From positions 55,023,377 to 55,087,376 of the forward strand of contig NC_063452.1 in NCBI RefSeq assembly GCF_020379485.1: DNA of 64,000 nucleotides. Reading direction: 5' to 3'. Under the pieces are notes generated by a model. That model did no database searches and was not told where the DNA came from. It saw only the letters and a program-made list of their open reading frames with translations. This stretch comes from Brassica napus (Eukaryota; Streptophyta; Magnoliopsida; Brassicales; Brassicaceae). Position numbers and translations under genes: made by a program. This document shows, in pieces, positions 9,971-21,655 of this stretch. Each line of letters opens with the position of its first letter. Position 1 is the first letter of the stretch.

Positions 9971-12332
9971 GTGATGAAATCCATGGATATGGAATCCCAT
10001 TTCCACTGAGGTACTGGTAAGCTTTGTAACAACCCTCCTGGAATCTGATGCTCGACTTTGACTTGTTGACAAGTTTGACATTGAGCCACCCATCGCGCCA
10101 CTGATTTCTTCATTCCCGGCCAATGATAATACCTTCGGATATCTCGATACATTTTCGTACTCCCGGGGTGGATACTGAGTAACGAATGATGCGCCGACTT
10201 CAAAATCTCATCTCGTAGCCTTTCTCCATGTGGTACTGAGATCCTTCCATTAAGTAAAAGTGTACCATCTGATGCCACATGATAGCCACTTGGGTTTGCA
10301 CCTTCATGATTCTTGACTTCCTTGATGATTTTCTTTAGCTTTTCATCACATTCTTGCTCTTTTCTGATCCGTGCAAGTAAACCTGCTTGGTTTACGGCAC
10401 GCATGCCTAAAGGCTCACTTGGTTCTCCTTCAATTGCCCGTAATGTCATCAACTTGAGTTCATTCGATAACGCTTCCACTTCCTTTCCAACATTGGACGC
10501 CAACTTTCTACGACTTAGTGCATCTGCGACTACATTAGCTTTGCCTGGATGATATTGAATCTTCAGGTCGTAATCCGCCACAAACTCCATCCATCGCCTT
10601 TGTCGGAGGTTCAAATCAGGCTGTGTGAACAAGTACTTGAGACTTTTATGATCTGTGAATACTTCCACGACTTCTCCATATAAGTAAGATCTCCAAATCC
10701 TTAACGCAAACACCACTGCCGCCATTTCTAAATCGTGTGTTGGGTAGTTCTCTTCATGTTTCCTGAGTTGCCTTGATGCATAAGCAATTACTTTGCCTTC
10801 CTGCATCAACACACAACCCAACCCAACCCTAGAAGCATCTGCGTACACAGTGTAAGGTTTACCTTGTTCAGGTAATGCCAATACTGGTGTTGTGGTCAAA
10901 GCTTTCTTCAGTCTCTGAAATACTTCATCTGTTTCTTTTCCCCAGATGAACGGAACTCCTTTTCCGGTCAACTTCGTCAAGGGCTTAGCGATCGAAGAAA
11001 AGTTCTTGACGAACTTTCGATAATACCCGGCTAACCCGAGGAAACTTCTTACCTCGGTTACCATTGATGGCCTTTGCCATTCCTCGATGGCTTTCACCTT
11101 TTCTGAATCTACGGAAACTCCTTCTCCAGACACACGGTGCCCCAAGAACCCGATCTCTCTTTTCCAGGAAGAACACTTGCTGAACTTGGCATACAGCTTC
11201 TGGTTTCTTAACCGTTCCAACACTAGCTTCAAGTGTGCTTTTTGCTCGACCTCTGTCTTGGAATATATTAAAATGTCATCGATGAAGATTATCACGAACT
11301 TGTCGAGATAATCGTGGAAAACTTCATTCATCAATCTCATGAAGGCCGCCGGTGCATTAGTAAGGCCAAAAGGCATTACGACGAACTCATATTGTCCATA
11401 ACGAGTTCTAAACGCAGTTTTCATGACATCACCTTCTGAAATCAGAATCTGATGATAGCCCGACGCCAAGTCGATCTTCGAAAACCAACTTGCTCCCCTT
11501 AGCTGATCCAACAACTCGTCTATCCTCGGAAGAGGATACTTATCTTTGATGGTGATATTGTTGATTCCTCGATAATCAATGCAAAGCCGCATGCTACCAT
11601 CCTTCTTCTTGACAAATAAGACCGGAGCTCCCCATGGTGAAGAGCTAGGTCTTATGAAACCTTTCTCCATTAAATCTTCAAGTTGTTTCTTCAACTCTGC
11701 TAACTCTGCAGGTGCCATGCGGTAGGGAGTCTTTGCTATCGGCTTAGCTCCAGGTTCCAAGTTAATTGTGAAAGGGTTACTCCGAGGTGGAGGTAACTCT
11801 TTCAACGCTGCAAACACATCCTCGAACTCTTGTACTACCGCAATATCTGTAATTTCAACTCCATTGCTAGCGGGTCCTTCACTAGCAGTTACTGTTACCA
11901 GATACGCTTCTCCATCCTTGAGCAAATCTTCCACTCTCAAGGCAGCTACTAAAGACACATACTTACTTGGACTGATCCCGTAGAATACTATTTGCCGTTG
12001 CCCGTTCTCCTTGAACGAAATACGACCTTTTCCACAATCTAATTGTGCCCGATAGCCTGATAACCAATCCATGCCCAAGATAACTTCATATCCTTTTAAG
12101 GGCACCACCAACAAATCTGCCAAGAACATCTTCTCGCAAATGACTAACGGAACTCTTCTGAGGCATTCTTTTGCTTGGAGGGTTTGGTCTCCGGGAGTCA
12201 TTACAGCCACATCCATCCTGTCAATCACAAATGATCCCACAAACTCGGCAGCTACCTCAGGGGTCACAAAACTATGTGTTGCCCCGGAGTCGAACAATAC
12301 ATGTGTGGGACGCCCCGCAACATGTAAAGTTC
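9925..12332 (-). CDS. Ty3 pol: protease, reverse transcriptase, RNase H, integrase N-terminus
   Basis: Starting at the inferred splice acceptor (12332) the frame reads [20 protein letters not shown], the retropepsin (FDSGATHSF with its catalytic Asp). Next come [13 protein letters not shown] sequence, RT ([31 protein letters not shown] in place of YxDD), RNase H ([25 protein letters not shown]) and the integrase zinc finger ([28 protein letters not shown]). It is uninterrupted for about 800 codons to ITGLP near 9970, where a one-base frameshift moves the integrase core into another frame. An ATG at 12421-12423 also opens this frame but lies inside the putative intron and gives a hydrophobic, non-conserved leader, so I do not use it as the start. 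Confidence 0.9.
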
Positions 12333-12450
12333 CTGCCACAACATCAATATATATCAACAACATAATAATTATCCAACATAAATTAACCAATCCATCACAA
12401 GCAATCACACAACACAAAATCAATCTAGTAAGGTTAAAGAACCCAAATAC
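12333..12450 (-). other. Putative spliceosomal intron between gag and pol
   Basis: On the coding strand gag reads KGPITG up to ...ATCACAG, then GTATTTGGG at 12450, and 118 nt later TTGTGGCAG at 12333, followed by GAACTTTACATG. Joining across it gives [14 protein letters not shown]: the phase is right (1+2) and the retropepsin follows Gag directly, as in related one-ORF chromoviruses. The segment is U-rich, 118 nt long (typical for plant introns, not a multiple of three), and has strong GTATTT/GGCAG ends. If it is retained, translation stops after five more codons at TAA (12434-12436), yielding Gag alone. Splicing is inferred from sequence only. Confidence 0.65.
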
Positions 12451-13843
12451 CTGTGATGGGACCCTTAGATGGGCCTGGAGGTTTAGTATCCTCTAGTTCT
12501 AAAGCGTAAACTCTACCTCCTATAGCTTGCCTTTTTGGCGCTGGTGCGATTGCAGGTGGAGCTGGAGGAGGATGGACAGTGATTGGCGTAGCTGGGATAG
12601 GACGGTTGACGCTGCACTGGGTAGAGATGTGCCCTTTCTTTCCACACGTGAAACATGTAGGATTGTAGGAGTTTGACTGAAAGGATCCAGGTTTCTTCCC
12701 GTAGCATTCACTTGACTTATGGCCTATCTTGCCACAGTTAAAGCATTTCCCTGTGAACAGAGATCGTCGACTTGGCCCTCCCGACTCCTTTTCCTTATCT
12801 TTACCCTTAAAAGATCTTTGGTTTCCACCATACTTTCCTTCTTGATGCTGCTTGGATTTCTTAGTTACCGCCTTCTCAGCTTCCAATCCAATCTCCACAT
12901 TCACAGCCTTTTCCACTAGCTCGGTCAGACTCTCGTAGTTCCCGACTGCCAGTCTATTTTCTAACTCTGGTTTTAGACCAAACATAAAGTTAGATATCAT
13001 GGTTTCCTCATCATCTTGTCCTCGTAGCACGTGTCGTCGCAGTCGCATAAATTCAGATTCATATTCTCTAACCGTCTTATCTCCTTGTACTAAGTTTGCA
13101 AACTGGCGTTGAAGCCTTCGCTTGGATTCAGGAGTAAAGTACTTGCGTTCAAATTCTTTTTTGAATGCCGCCCAAGTGGTGACCAGATGTCCCACTTGGC
13201 GATCCCTACTCTCCCACCATTCTGCTGCGTCTTTGTCTAAGTAATACAATGTCATCTTCTTCTTAGACTCTTCGGAACACGTCAGGGTCTCAAAGTTTTT
13301 CTCCATAATTCGAAGCCACTGGTCGGCTTGAAATGGATCTGTACCTCCTTCAAAATGTGGTGTCTTCATATTCTTCATGGCAGTTATCAATGGTAACATC
13401 GGTGTACTAACTGAAGGTTGTGGTGGCACGAGTGGCTGAGGTTGCACTTGAGGTTGTTGTAGTGACCTCGCTATCACGTCATGAAGCATCTTCAAAGTGT
13501 GCTCCATTCCTTCTCCTTGTTGTGGTTGATCATGAACTTCTGGTTCAATCGGGTTGTTCCGCCTATTTGGTCTTGGTCCTTGGACACTTGACTCGCTATC
13601 ATCTGTTTCTAGTCTTCCCCTTACAGTACGGTTTGGTGGAAAGTTTTCTTCTGGTGGTATCTCTTGATCATGAAACAGATTGTTATTTCTTCCTACGTTT
13701 TCTTCACTGAATCCTTGGTTAGTGTGTGGTGTTTGCACTCTCCCCTCGGATTCATATCCCAGTACCCTTCTTCTTGAGACTCTGTCTATACCCAGCATCC
13801 AATCCTGTCCCCCATCACTCATTCCCCTCCTTGCCATCTGCAA
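12434..13843 (-). CDS. Ty3 Gag
   Basis: A 469-codon frame from ATG 13843. After a hydrophilic N-terminus comes the retrotransposon Gag domain ([60 protein letters not shown]). Two CCHC zinc knuckles follow: [14 protein letters not shown] and [15 protein letters not shown] Pro-rich tail leads into KGPITG. Gag packages element RNA in virus-like particles. Two zinc knuckles are less common than one in this branch. The frame is intact. The last five codons (GIWVL and stop) fall in the putative intron, so this reading is the unspliced product. Confidence 0.92.
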   Translation of the reverse strand: MQMARRGMSDGGQDWMLGIDRVSRRRVLGYESEGRVQTPHTNQGFSEENVGRNNNLFHDQEIPPEENFPPNRTVRGRLETDDSESSVQGPRPNRRNNPIEPEVHDQPQQGEGMEHTLKMLHDVIARSLQQPQVQPQPLVPPQPSVSTPMLPLITAMKNMKTPHFEGGTDPFQADQWLRIMEKNFETLTCSEESKKKMTLYYLDKDAAEWWESRDRQVGHLVTTWAAFKKEFERKYFTPESKRRLQRQFANLVQGDKTVREYESEFMRLRRHVLRGQDDEETMISNFMFGLKPELENRLAVGNYESLTELVEKAVNVEIGLEAEKAVTKKSKQHQEGKYGGNQRSFKGKDKEKESGGPSRRSLFTGKCFNCGKIGHKSSECYGKKPGSFQSNSYNPTCFTCGKKGHISTQCSVNRPIPATPITVHPPPAPPAIAPAPKRQAIGGRVYALELEDTKPPGPSKGPITGIWVL

Positions 13844-13972
13844 TCCACAAACAAGGAATTCCTATTTAGAATACAAATTAGAGTGGGACTCTACTGGTTT
13901 CCTAATACATCTTTTGCGACATATTTGACTCGATAAAACACGAAAAATGCGTGATTGACCGCATGATCTAAA

Positions 13973-13988
13973 CCATGCTCTGATACCA
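13973..13988 (-). promoter_or_regulatory. Primer-binding site for initiator Met-tRNA
   Basis: The coding strand reads TGGTATCAGAGCATGG four bases inside the 5' LTR. This complements the 3' end of plant initiator tRNA-Met and is the usual primer site of Ty3 and copia elements in plants. Confidence 0.9.
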
Positions 13989-13992
13989 CCTC

Positions 13993-15978
13993 TGTAACAC
14001 CCCCGAACCGTTTTAGACATCGGTCAGTCAGCCGGGCAACAATCAAACAAGAACATGCCCGAACGACCTTCCTCTGCCAAGTCCAGAAGTGTCACAACGG
14101 GTTTAGAATAGACTTTCCAAGTCACAAAACATAATTCTGTAACCCAGAATATCCATTCAAAACTCGTTTCCTCTAATCTTCGGCCTGAGGCTTTGCAACC
14201 CGTACCGAGTAATAGAGTTGTGTTAGGTTGGACTAACCTAATATCAGATTCAACACGTCACGAATATAAAACATACTTTATTTCATATATATAATACATG
14301 AAGTTCACAAGACCAAAATATTATACATAGGGTCCATGGACGCAATCGAAAGTAAAACATACATTCATATATCTTGAAAACGAGTCTTTAGCAAAAGATG
14401 ATCAATCTACACCAGCTCCTACAGTTCCGCGAGTGCTACGGTCCTCTCTACTGGTCACCTGCAAAAGGATGTGAGGAGTGAGTGAACTAGTTTCACTCAG
14501 TGAGCCAGGGTTCCCTATCTAGCATATACAACTACCCGTCATTCTAAACCAACCCCAAACACAAGCAAGACGGGTAGTTCAACAATCAATATTCAAATAT
14601 TAAATTTTAAATGATTAAGCAGTAAACAATTAAACCATAATAATCCAAACACTCTTTATGAGTGTCATCACATCAATCAACCATATATATACTCCTAGGG
14701 CCCAACAGAATCATTCTTCCTCCAAATAAGGGACACCGGCATTCCCTTCACTATTACACCACACAGGCGTAGGCGCTCGGGAATCACCCGGTCACGGTCC
14801 TCAATCGGAATCGCCGTGCCCCGGTCCTCTATCGGACTCGCCGGGGGCTGTCACATCCACATGTGACACTCGGCCTTGGTGATCAAGCCAAGTTAAACCG
14901 AGCCCACCACTTTCCGGACCACGACCGGCTTAGTGGTACCATTTGAGGAAGCAATGACCTGCAAACTACTACTAGAACCACCACGAGGTTCTCATACAAC
15001 AGTACCAACACGAGGTACACACTATAACAACATATAATAATCACACAATCACAATAATCCGGGTGCTTAGACTAGTCTTGCTATCCACTTAGCCCAGACA
15101 TCGTCTCAAGCCTCGGATCCACAAACTGACACCTAGACCGGTCCGACAATCCTAGCTCAGAAACCGTCTCCGATGTCAGGAATCTGCATTAAAAACACGT
15201 TAACAAACAATTAACCGTGACTCACAGTGATTAAGCGATGTGGCTTGACTTTCTGATTCCGGAAGCTGACCAAACCCTTTTTATCCCCTCCAATCTTCGT
15301 CTTGATTTTGTACCGTTAATCCCGCAATGTTGTAACACGTCTTGCTTCTCCAAGCAACTCTCTAAACAGCTCCTTAAATTATTTATTTTCTTTTTCTATT
15401 TCTTTTCTTCTTTTCTTTCTTCTCTTTATTTCTTTTCTCTTCTTGCTCTCCTCTCTTCTCTCTTGGTCACGTAAGTGTGAAAATGGAAGAGGTTGACCTT
15501 CCTTTTATAGTTAAACAAGATCTATGAGGCGGTGACAAGTATCACACACTCTCCCTCCCATCTTTGGCCACGTTTCCAAGACAATGACTCAGGTAAGTCA
15601 TTTGCTTCCAAGTTGGCCACGTGATACTCATAAGCATGAGTAAGCATATTATTTATTTTCTTCCTTTCTTGTTTAGACACCTGGTGATGACAAAGCAAGA
15701 CTATACGATTCATTCTCCTTTTCTTCCCATCAAACACGTTGAATGCAACCAAGCCATAAGAAATATAAAATATTTATTTGTCTCTTCTTTCCTTTTATGC
15801 ATGATAAACTAACCTAAATTTGGTGACCAAAACTACACATTCATTGGTCACTACTCTTTGAAAAGTGGCTTAATTATCCAATTAAGCTATTGACTTACAT
15901 TTAATGACATTGCACCATATCATTAAACTGTAGTCAAATTTAGGTGACTCCACTTCCCGCCGATACTATTCTGAGTCT

Positions 15979-16012
<34 letters not shown>

Positions 16013-16024
16013 CGGAGTATTATA
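13993..16024 (-). repeat. 5' LTR, complete
   Basis: 2032 bp, with GTGTTACA at the inner (13993) end and TATAATACTCC at the outer end, where TG has become TA. It contains a long poly-T run (about 15980-16009 on plus) and the same pyrimidine-rich stretch (15380-15470) as the 3' LTR. Promoter elements were not mapped. It adjoins LINE ORF2 at 16025. Confidence 0.9.
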
Positions 16025-19000
16025 ACCGCTTCCTTCAGCGCTAAGCCTTCTGCAACTAGGGCTGAGGGAGTAAAACCAATCCCTTTCTTTAGCAAGGTCC
16101 TCTGTTCTCGCGATGTTACCGTCCACCCTAGCCCTGCATTCTTTTTGGTCTCTGACCACGCAGCGTCCGACCGAGCTATCGTACCAAGCGCACGAGACGT
16201 CTGCTCCGGGCTCTTTTGGCTACATTTATCTTTCTTCTCCTGCGCTGAGGCCCACTCTTTTGCTGCAACTATTGCCTGCGATAGTATGTCTGCCGGTGTC
16301 CCAGCAAAGTTCTCAAAGACATACCTGTTCCGTGCTTTCCACAAGCCCCATATAATCCAAGGAACAATCGGGGAGGAAGATAAACCTGTTGGGGGGAGGC
16401 ACTTCTGCACCTGGAACTCAGTCCAGTCAGCTCTCAAATCTGTCAATCCGCTAATTCCAAACCGTCCGTCGAGAGGAGCAAGATCCCACACTTCCCGAGC
16501 AAACGGACAATGGAAAATAAGATGATTGATAGATTCTGAGTTCCCGCACCGCTTACAGGCGGGGTTGATGTTTATATGTCGGGCCAGCAGTCTCTCTCCT
16601 ACCGGGAGGATTCCCCTCAGACACTTCCACATAAACATCTTCACCTTCGGGGCCACTGCCAAATTCCAAACTGTCTTCTTCCAATCAAACTCCGGGGTAG
16701 GCTCTCCTTCTAGGATCTCATCTGTTACTTCTGCCATGGCAGTAAAATATCTTGACTTGACCGAATACTCCCATGTTCTTGTTCCTAACCATTTTAACGC
16801 ATCAGGTGCTCCTTTAGTACTAGGTTGTAGATTGAGAATTCTTTCTTCTTCAAATGGTAGGATAGTCTGGATCAGACCTCTGTTCCACTCGCCGGTCTCC
16901 TCTATGATGAGATCTTTGACCGTTAACTCAGCTGATTCTCTTGTTTCTAGGCCCATTGGTCGGCACGGAGCATCAAGCGTTAGCCATGCATCATCCCAGA
17001 CCTTGATTGAATCCCCATTCCCTACTATCCATCCCAGATTTTTAGCCAATAAGTCCCTCCCCACCAGAATGCTTTGCCAACCATGAGAGGCTGCACTCGG
17101 CGTGGAACATGTGAGGAGGTTCCCATAGGGACAGTACTTGCTTAAGAGTATTCTCCCTATGAGGCAGTCTGGATTTTCCTTCAGTCGCCAGCTTATCTTG
17201 GCCAGGTAAGCATCGTTAAATGCCTGTATATCTCTGATGCCCAAACCGCCATTGCTCTTTGGAAGTGTCATTTTGTTCCAAGCGATCCAAGCCATCTTCT
17301 TCTTCCCCAACTTATCGTCCCACCAGAACCGGGTGAGCGCTGATTGGATACGGTTACATAAGGATACTGGGAGTTTAAAACAGGTCATGGAGGAGGATGG
17401 TATAGGTGAAAGGATACTTTGAAGCATCACCATCTTTCATGCTGCTGATAGATATTTGTTCGACCAACTACTTGCTTTTTGTTTAATCCGCTCCACAATA
17501 GACGAGAACAAGTCTTTCTTCTTTCTTCTGAAGTGCTCCGGCAGACCAAGATACTTCCCAACTCCGCCTTCCTTTTGGATTTGCAGTTCATTTTGCACCA
17601 TTCTTTTCAAAGTAGCCGGGGCTTTGCGTGAGAACGTGACCGAAGACTTTGCCAGGTTAATCGACTGGCCCGATGCTTTCCCGTAGCTATGCAAGATTTC
17701 TTTTAGTGCCAGCGTCGATTCTTTGTTTGCCTTGAGGAAGAACATAGTGTCATCCGCAAACAACAGGTGGTTAATCCGGGGACTCCCCCTTGCCACCTTA
17801 ATACCCTCAATACGACCTTCCGCTTGGGCTTTGTTACAAAGACCCGAGAGTACCTCACTACAAAGAATGAATATGTAGGGAGAGAGGGGGTCGCCTTGGC
17901 GAATCCCTCGGCTCGGTTTAACCTTTCCTCTAGGCGAACCGTTAATGAGGAAGGAGTACATAACTGTCGAGATACACTGCATGATTAGACCAATCCACTG
18001 GTGGTGAAATCCGAGTCTCTCTAGCACCGCCGCAATGAAGTCCCATTCTAGTCGATCGTACGCTTTACTCATGTCCGTTTTTACTCCCATCGCCACTCTT
18101 TTCTCTGCTTTAGATGTCTTCAAGGTGTGTAAAACCTCATGAGTAATTAGGACGTTGTCTCCTATCAGTCTCCCAGGGACGAAAGCTGATTGGTTCTCCG
18201 ATATAATCTTCCCCAACAGCGGCTGCAGCCTTCTTTGGAGTATCTTGGAATAGACCTTGTAATAAACATTACATAGCGCAATAGGCTGATAATCAGATAC
18301 TCGTTGCGGGCCTTTGATCTTCGGGATCATGCACACGTGAGTGTCATTAACTCCGAGGGGAAGAGTTCCTGATCTGAACACCGCTTGAACCTCTTCTACA
18401 AGGTCTGGCCCGATCACACTCCAATGGGTGTGGTAGAAGCTCGCCGAAAACCCGTCGGGTCCTGGTGCTTTTTCTCCATTTATAGCAAACATTGCTTCTT
18501 TCACCTCCAGGGCCGACGGTATTGCTATCAGGCCCGCATTATCTTCATCCGAGATCAGGGGTTGGAGGGCGTCTGTCACCGTACTAGTTCGCTCTCCCTG
18601 TTCCGAGGTGAACAACTCTTTGAAGTACTCCTCTACTGTCTTCGCTATCTCAGCCTCTTTATATACCATCACCCCTGCGCTATCTTCCAGTACTGTTAGA
18701 GCATTAGCCCTTTTCCGATTCTTTGTTGTGGCATGAAAAAATCCATAATTTCTATCTCCTAAACTGAGCCACAACAGCCGGCTTCTTTGCTTCCAGAAAG
18801 CCTCCTCCGCCAGATAGGCCTTATTAAGTTTATCACCAATTTCCTTGATAAGGGCAGTGTCATTTAGCGGGCTAGTCAGGGCTGCCTCCAGTTCTTTCTT
18901 TCTTTGCTCAATAAGGACCTTGCTGTTCTGTTGTTGGAGCTTATTCCACTCTGATAATGCTCTTCTTGTAGCCGCTAGTCTCTCAGATACCTTTGGCCGG

Positions 19001-19788
19001 TCTAAGCTAGCTCATGACTCCAGAACCACTTTGATTGCCTCTTCATTCGTGTTGAGCCTTCTGTCATACCGAAAGAGGCCTTTCCTTTTCATAATAGTTG
19101 GATCAAGGCAAGAGACGAGTGGCTTGTGATCCGAGCCTTCATACTCCAGGTAATGGCAGCGAGCCGATGGGTAGTTCTCTGCCCAAGAGCTGTTGGCCAC
19201 AGCTCTATCCAGTCTACATCGCACCAAATGAGTACCCCTTTGGCCTCGCCAAGACAATGGGTCGCCTGAATGGTGGAGATCATACAGGTCGCCTTCAGAA
19301 AAGAAGGTTCGCAAGTCTGAAAAGGAGCCCTCTGGCCTGTCCGGGCCCCCTACCTTCTCTTCACTACGCAGTAAGTCATTAAAATCCCCCGTAAGGAACG
19401 ACGGTGCATCTCGTGATTCTGCTGATGCCAAGAGGTGGTTCCACAACAGGTTCCTTTGGCCTCTGTTCGTACTGCCATATACAAAACTTGCATAGAATAA
19501 TTTTCCTTCGTATTTAATACTCGTATCGATTACATCAGCATTATGATAGAGCACTTGTAACTTTATTTCTTCCTTCCAAAGTAACGCAAGACCCCCCGCT
19601 CCGTGGCCTGTGGGAGTTACCAAGAAATGCTCATCATACCCAAGCTGATCACATTTTTGAAGTACGAAGTCATCGGGATTTTTAGTCTCAATAAAGAAAC
19701 AGATGTCGGGGCGGTAGGTCTTCGTTATTTCCTTGAGACGACGAACTGTCTTGGGATTCCCTAACCCTTGACAGTTCCAGCTCACCAT
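16025..19788 (-). pseudogene. LINE ORF2: endonuclease, reverse transcriptase, zf-RVT, RNase H
   Basis: The start MVSWNCQGLGNPKTVRRLKE (19788) is the classic opening of plant L1 ORF2. The apurinic-like endonuclease (ETKNPDDF, LTGDFNDLL, CRLDRAVAN, EGSDHKPL) runs to a TGA at about 19012, replacing the Trp of ESWAS. The RT follows (GLIAIPSALEVKEAMFAI, GPDGFSASFYHTHW, TDMSKAYDRLEWDF, GIRQGDPLSPYIFI, HLLFADDTMFF) to a TGA at 17437 where Gly is expected (LSAA-stop-KMVML). Then zf-RVT (FMWKCLRGILPVGERLLARH, CKRCGNSESINHLIFHCPFA) and the start of RNase H (LVAEGLALKEAV), cut by the Ty3 LTR at 16024. Both disablements and the insertion make it non-functional. Confidence 0.9.
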
Positions 19789-19835
19789 CTTTAAGGACCG
19801 GGAGTGGATGGGATCCGAAAATCCATTCTCTTCCT

Positions 19836-21655
19836 CTAAGTGCTTGGGATCATGTTACAGAGTGGCCTATTTTCTGAGCTTGTCGTTGAACCTCCTGGTT
19901 GATTCTTCCCTTTAGACGGACCCGCCCCAGATTTAGCTTTCGCAGCTTTAGTAGACCGCCTTATTGGGGATGGTTTGCCAGCAGGCACCCTTCTTATTTT
20001 ACTACTAGCAGCTGCAGCTAATGGGGGCTTAGCCCCTGATGACTCGTTTCCTTTTCTTGGTCCTGGGGGTCGTCCCGGCTTCCTTTTAACTGTCGATCCC
20101 GTGGTTGTGGGTGGTAGTACAGTCTCAGGGGGGTAATCTAGCCTCAACGAGGCTGGTAATCTCTCCGCATTAACTATATCTCCATTAGGAGGAATGGTCC
20201 TCTGAACTGGTTCCTGGACTAGGGGGCACGGTCCCAGTCTTGCAGATGTGGGGATGCGCTCATGAGATTCCGAAAGTGAAAGACGTTGAACTGCCGAAAT
20301 TCTTTCTGGAGTATCAGTTATTTGTATCCGACCATGCTTTTTTGCACTCAGATGCGTGGCTGCTTGGACCATATTGGTCGCCGTTTCCTCCATTTCGCCT
20401 AGGTCCTCCGCAAGTCTCATTCTTTCCTCCCGCGCTTCCCTTTCAGATGGGTCAGCCACTCTAGTATACTGTAGCATAGCATCATGAACCTCTTTTCGTG
20501 CCTGCTGTAGAGCTTAGGTTGGGAGAGAGGGCACAAGTTCAGGTAAGGGAATCCCCTTTTCAAAATTTCTAGATTGGGACCTCACAGAGCTCAGCCCATT
20601 GTCAATATCAGCCCTTGGGTTTCTTACTACTGCTCTGTAATAGCTTCTACTTTGAGATGACGCTTGTCTTTTTTATAGAACAGAGGTGCTCCTGCGTGCA
20701 TTCGCTCCTCAGGGTAGCGAGAGCGTTCCCTAGCCTGACTGGCTCTCCTGTACTCTTCCTTCTCCTTCCATGTCTTAGGTTGCAGTTTATACTGCCGTCG
20801 GCCCTGCAGTTCTTGATCATAGTGGGACCGTCGCTCACGATATTCTGCTCCATTCGAGTCCGAGAAATGGTAGATTGTATTATCTCGTGGTGACTGCTCC
20901 CTAGCTTCGCGACCTTCTCTGACTGAGGTTTGGGAGGCTTGCTTACTACGATCCACCTCCTGAGACGCTTTGAGTAAACGTTTCTTTGCCTTTTCTTCCA
21001 AACAATCATGAATATCATGATCCTGCCTTAAGCAAGTTGTACAATGCCTCTCCAGTCTCTCATAGACTAAGCTTGCCGTCACTTCCTCTCCATTGGGATA
21101 CTCTATTACTGTGGAGGTGATTAGTGGAAGGAGGCCGTTGACATGGGCCCGCATGCGCATGGTCAGAGGAGTGATTTCAGCTTTCTCAAAGATCCCTATA
21201 TCATTTCCAATACTCGTCGCTATTCCTTCAGACCAGAGGTGTATGGGGATTCCTTGGATTTTTATCCAGAAGGGGATTAAGGACGGAAATGCTTTCGACA
21301 GCGTTGGCTCCCATCTTTGGACTATAACCATCCATCTAGCAAAATGGTATGGTCTTTTCTCCAACACTTGGAGTAGATCTTCCTCCCTTTCAAATTGGAA
21401 TTGAAAGAGACCATTACCCAGGTCTGCCCCCACAGGTTTCACATCAGACTTCCAGAGGTCCGAGAAGAAAGAAAGGAGGGGCCAGATCTTCTGAACCGAG
21501 CGATTAGTGACTCTCCCTATTAGCGTTAGGGAGCACTTGTTGATAAGCTCAGTGTTCTCCGGGAGTTCAGCTCGAACCCAAGCCGTACGAGGCGCCTGAT
21601 AGTCCTCTGTACAGATTTGTTTCCCGTTATCAGCTACAGATATCCTTCTCTGCAT
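19836..21655 (-). pseudogene. LINE ORF1: DUF4283 and CCHC RNA-binding protein
   Basis: Residues about 20-190 form the DUF4283 domain of plant LINE ORF1 (LTLIGRVTNRSVQKIWPLLS, FARWMVIVQRWEPTLSKAFP, FWIKIQGIPIHLW). The zinc knuckle CTTCLRQDHDIHDC follows. After an internal TAG near 20625 and a TAA near 20515 the frame continues to 19836 with a basic Pro/Lys-rich tail containing KRKPGRPPGPRKG, an AT-hook-like motif. ORF1p binds LINE RNA. It ends 47 bp before ORF2. The two stops mean the copy is inactive. The stretch 21656-22150 upstream is the LINE 5' untranslated part. Confidence 0.85.

Larger units (their letters stand above)
7022..16024 (-). mobile_element. Ty3/gypsy chromovirus-type LTR retrotransposon
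   Basis: A minus-strand element: 5' LTR 13993-16024, Met-tRNA primer site 13973-13988, gag 13843-12451, intron-like 12450-12333, pol 12332 to about 9960, frameshifted integrase and chromodomain to 8906, polypurine tract about 8884-8870, 3' LTR 8869-7022. Domain order PR-RT-RH-IN-chromodomain places it in the chromovirus branch, probably Tekay/Del-like. The LTRs begin TGTAATACTCC and end GTGTTACA on the coding strand. The LTR copies differ at only about a dozen positions over 1.85 kb, so the insertion is young. Pol has a frameshift and two stops, so this copy is not autonomous. It lies inside a LINE of the same orientation. Confidence 0.93.

Noticed and set aside
12365..12423. ATG at 12421-12423 as the start of an independent pol ORF
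   Set aside because: The leader is hydrophobic and lies inside the putative intron; homologous polyproteins enter the protease directly from Gag.
9386..13928. Plus-strand frames across the Ty3 gag-pol region
   Set aside because: They lie opposite clearly recognisable gag and pol domains and have no motif.
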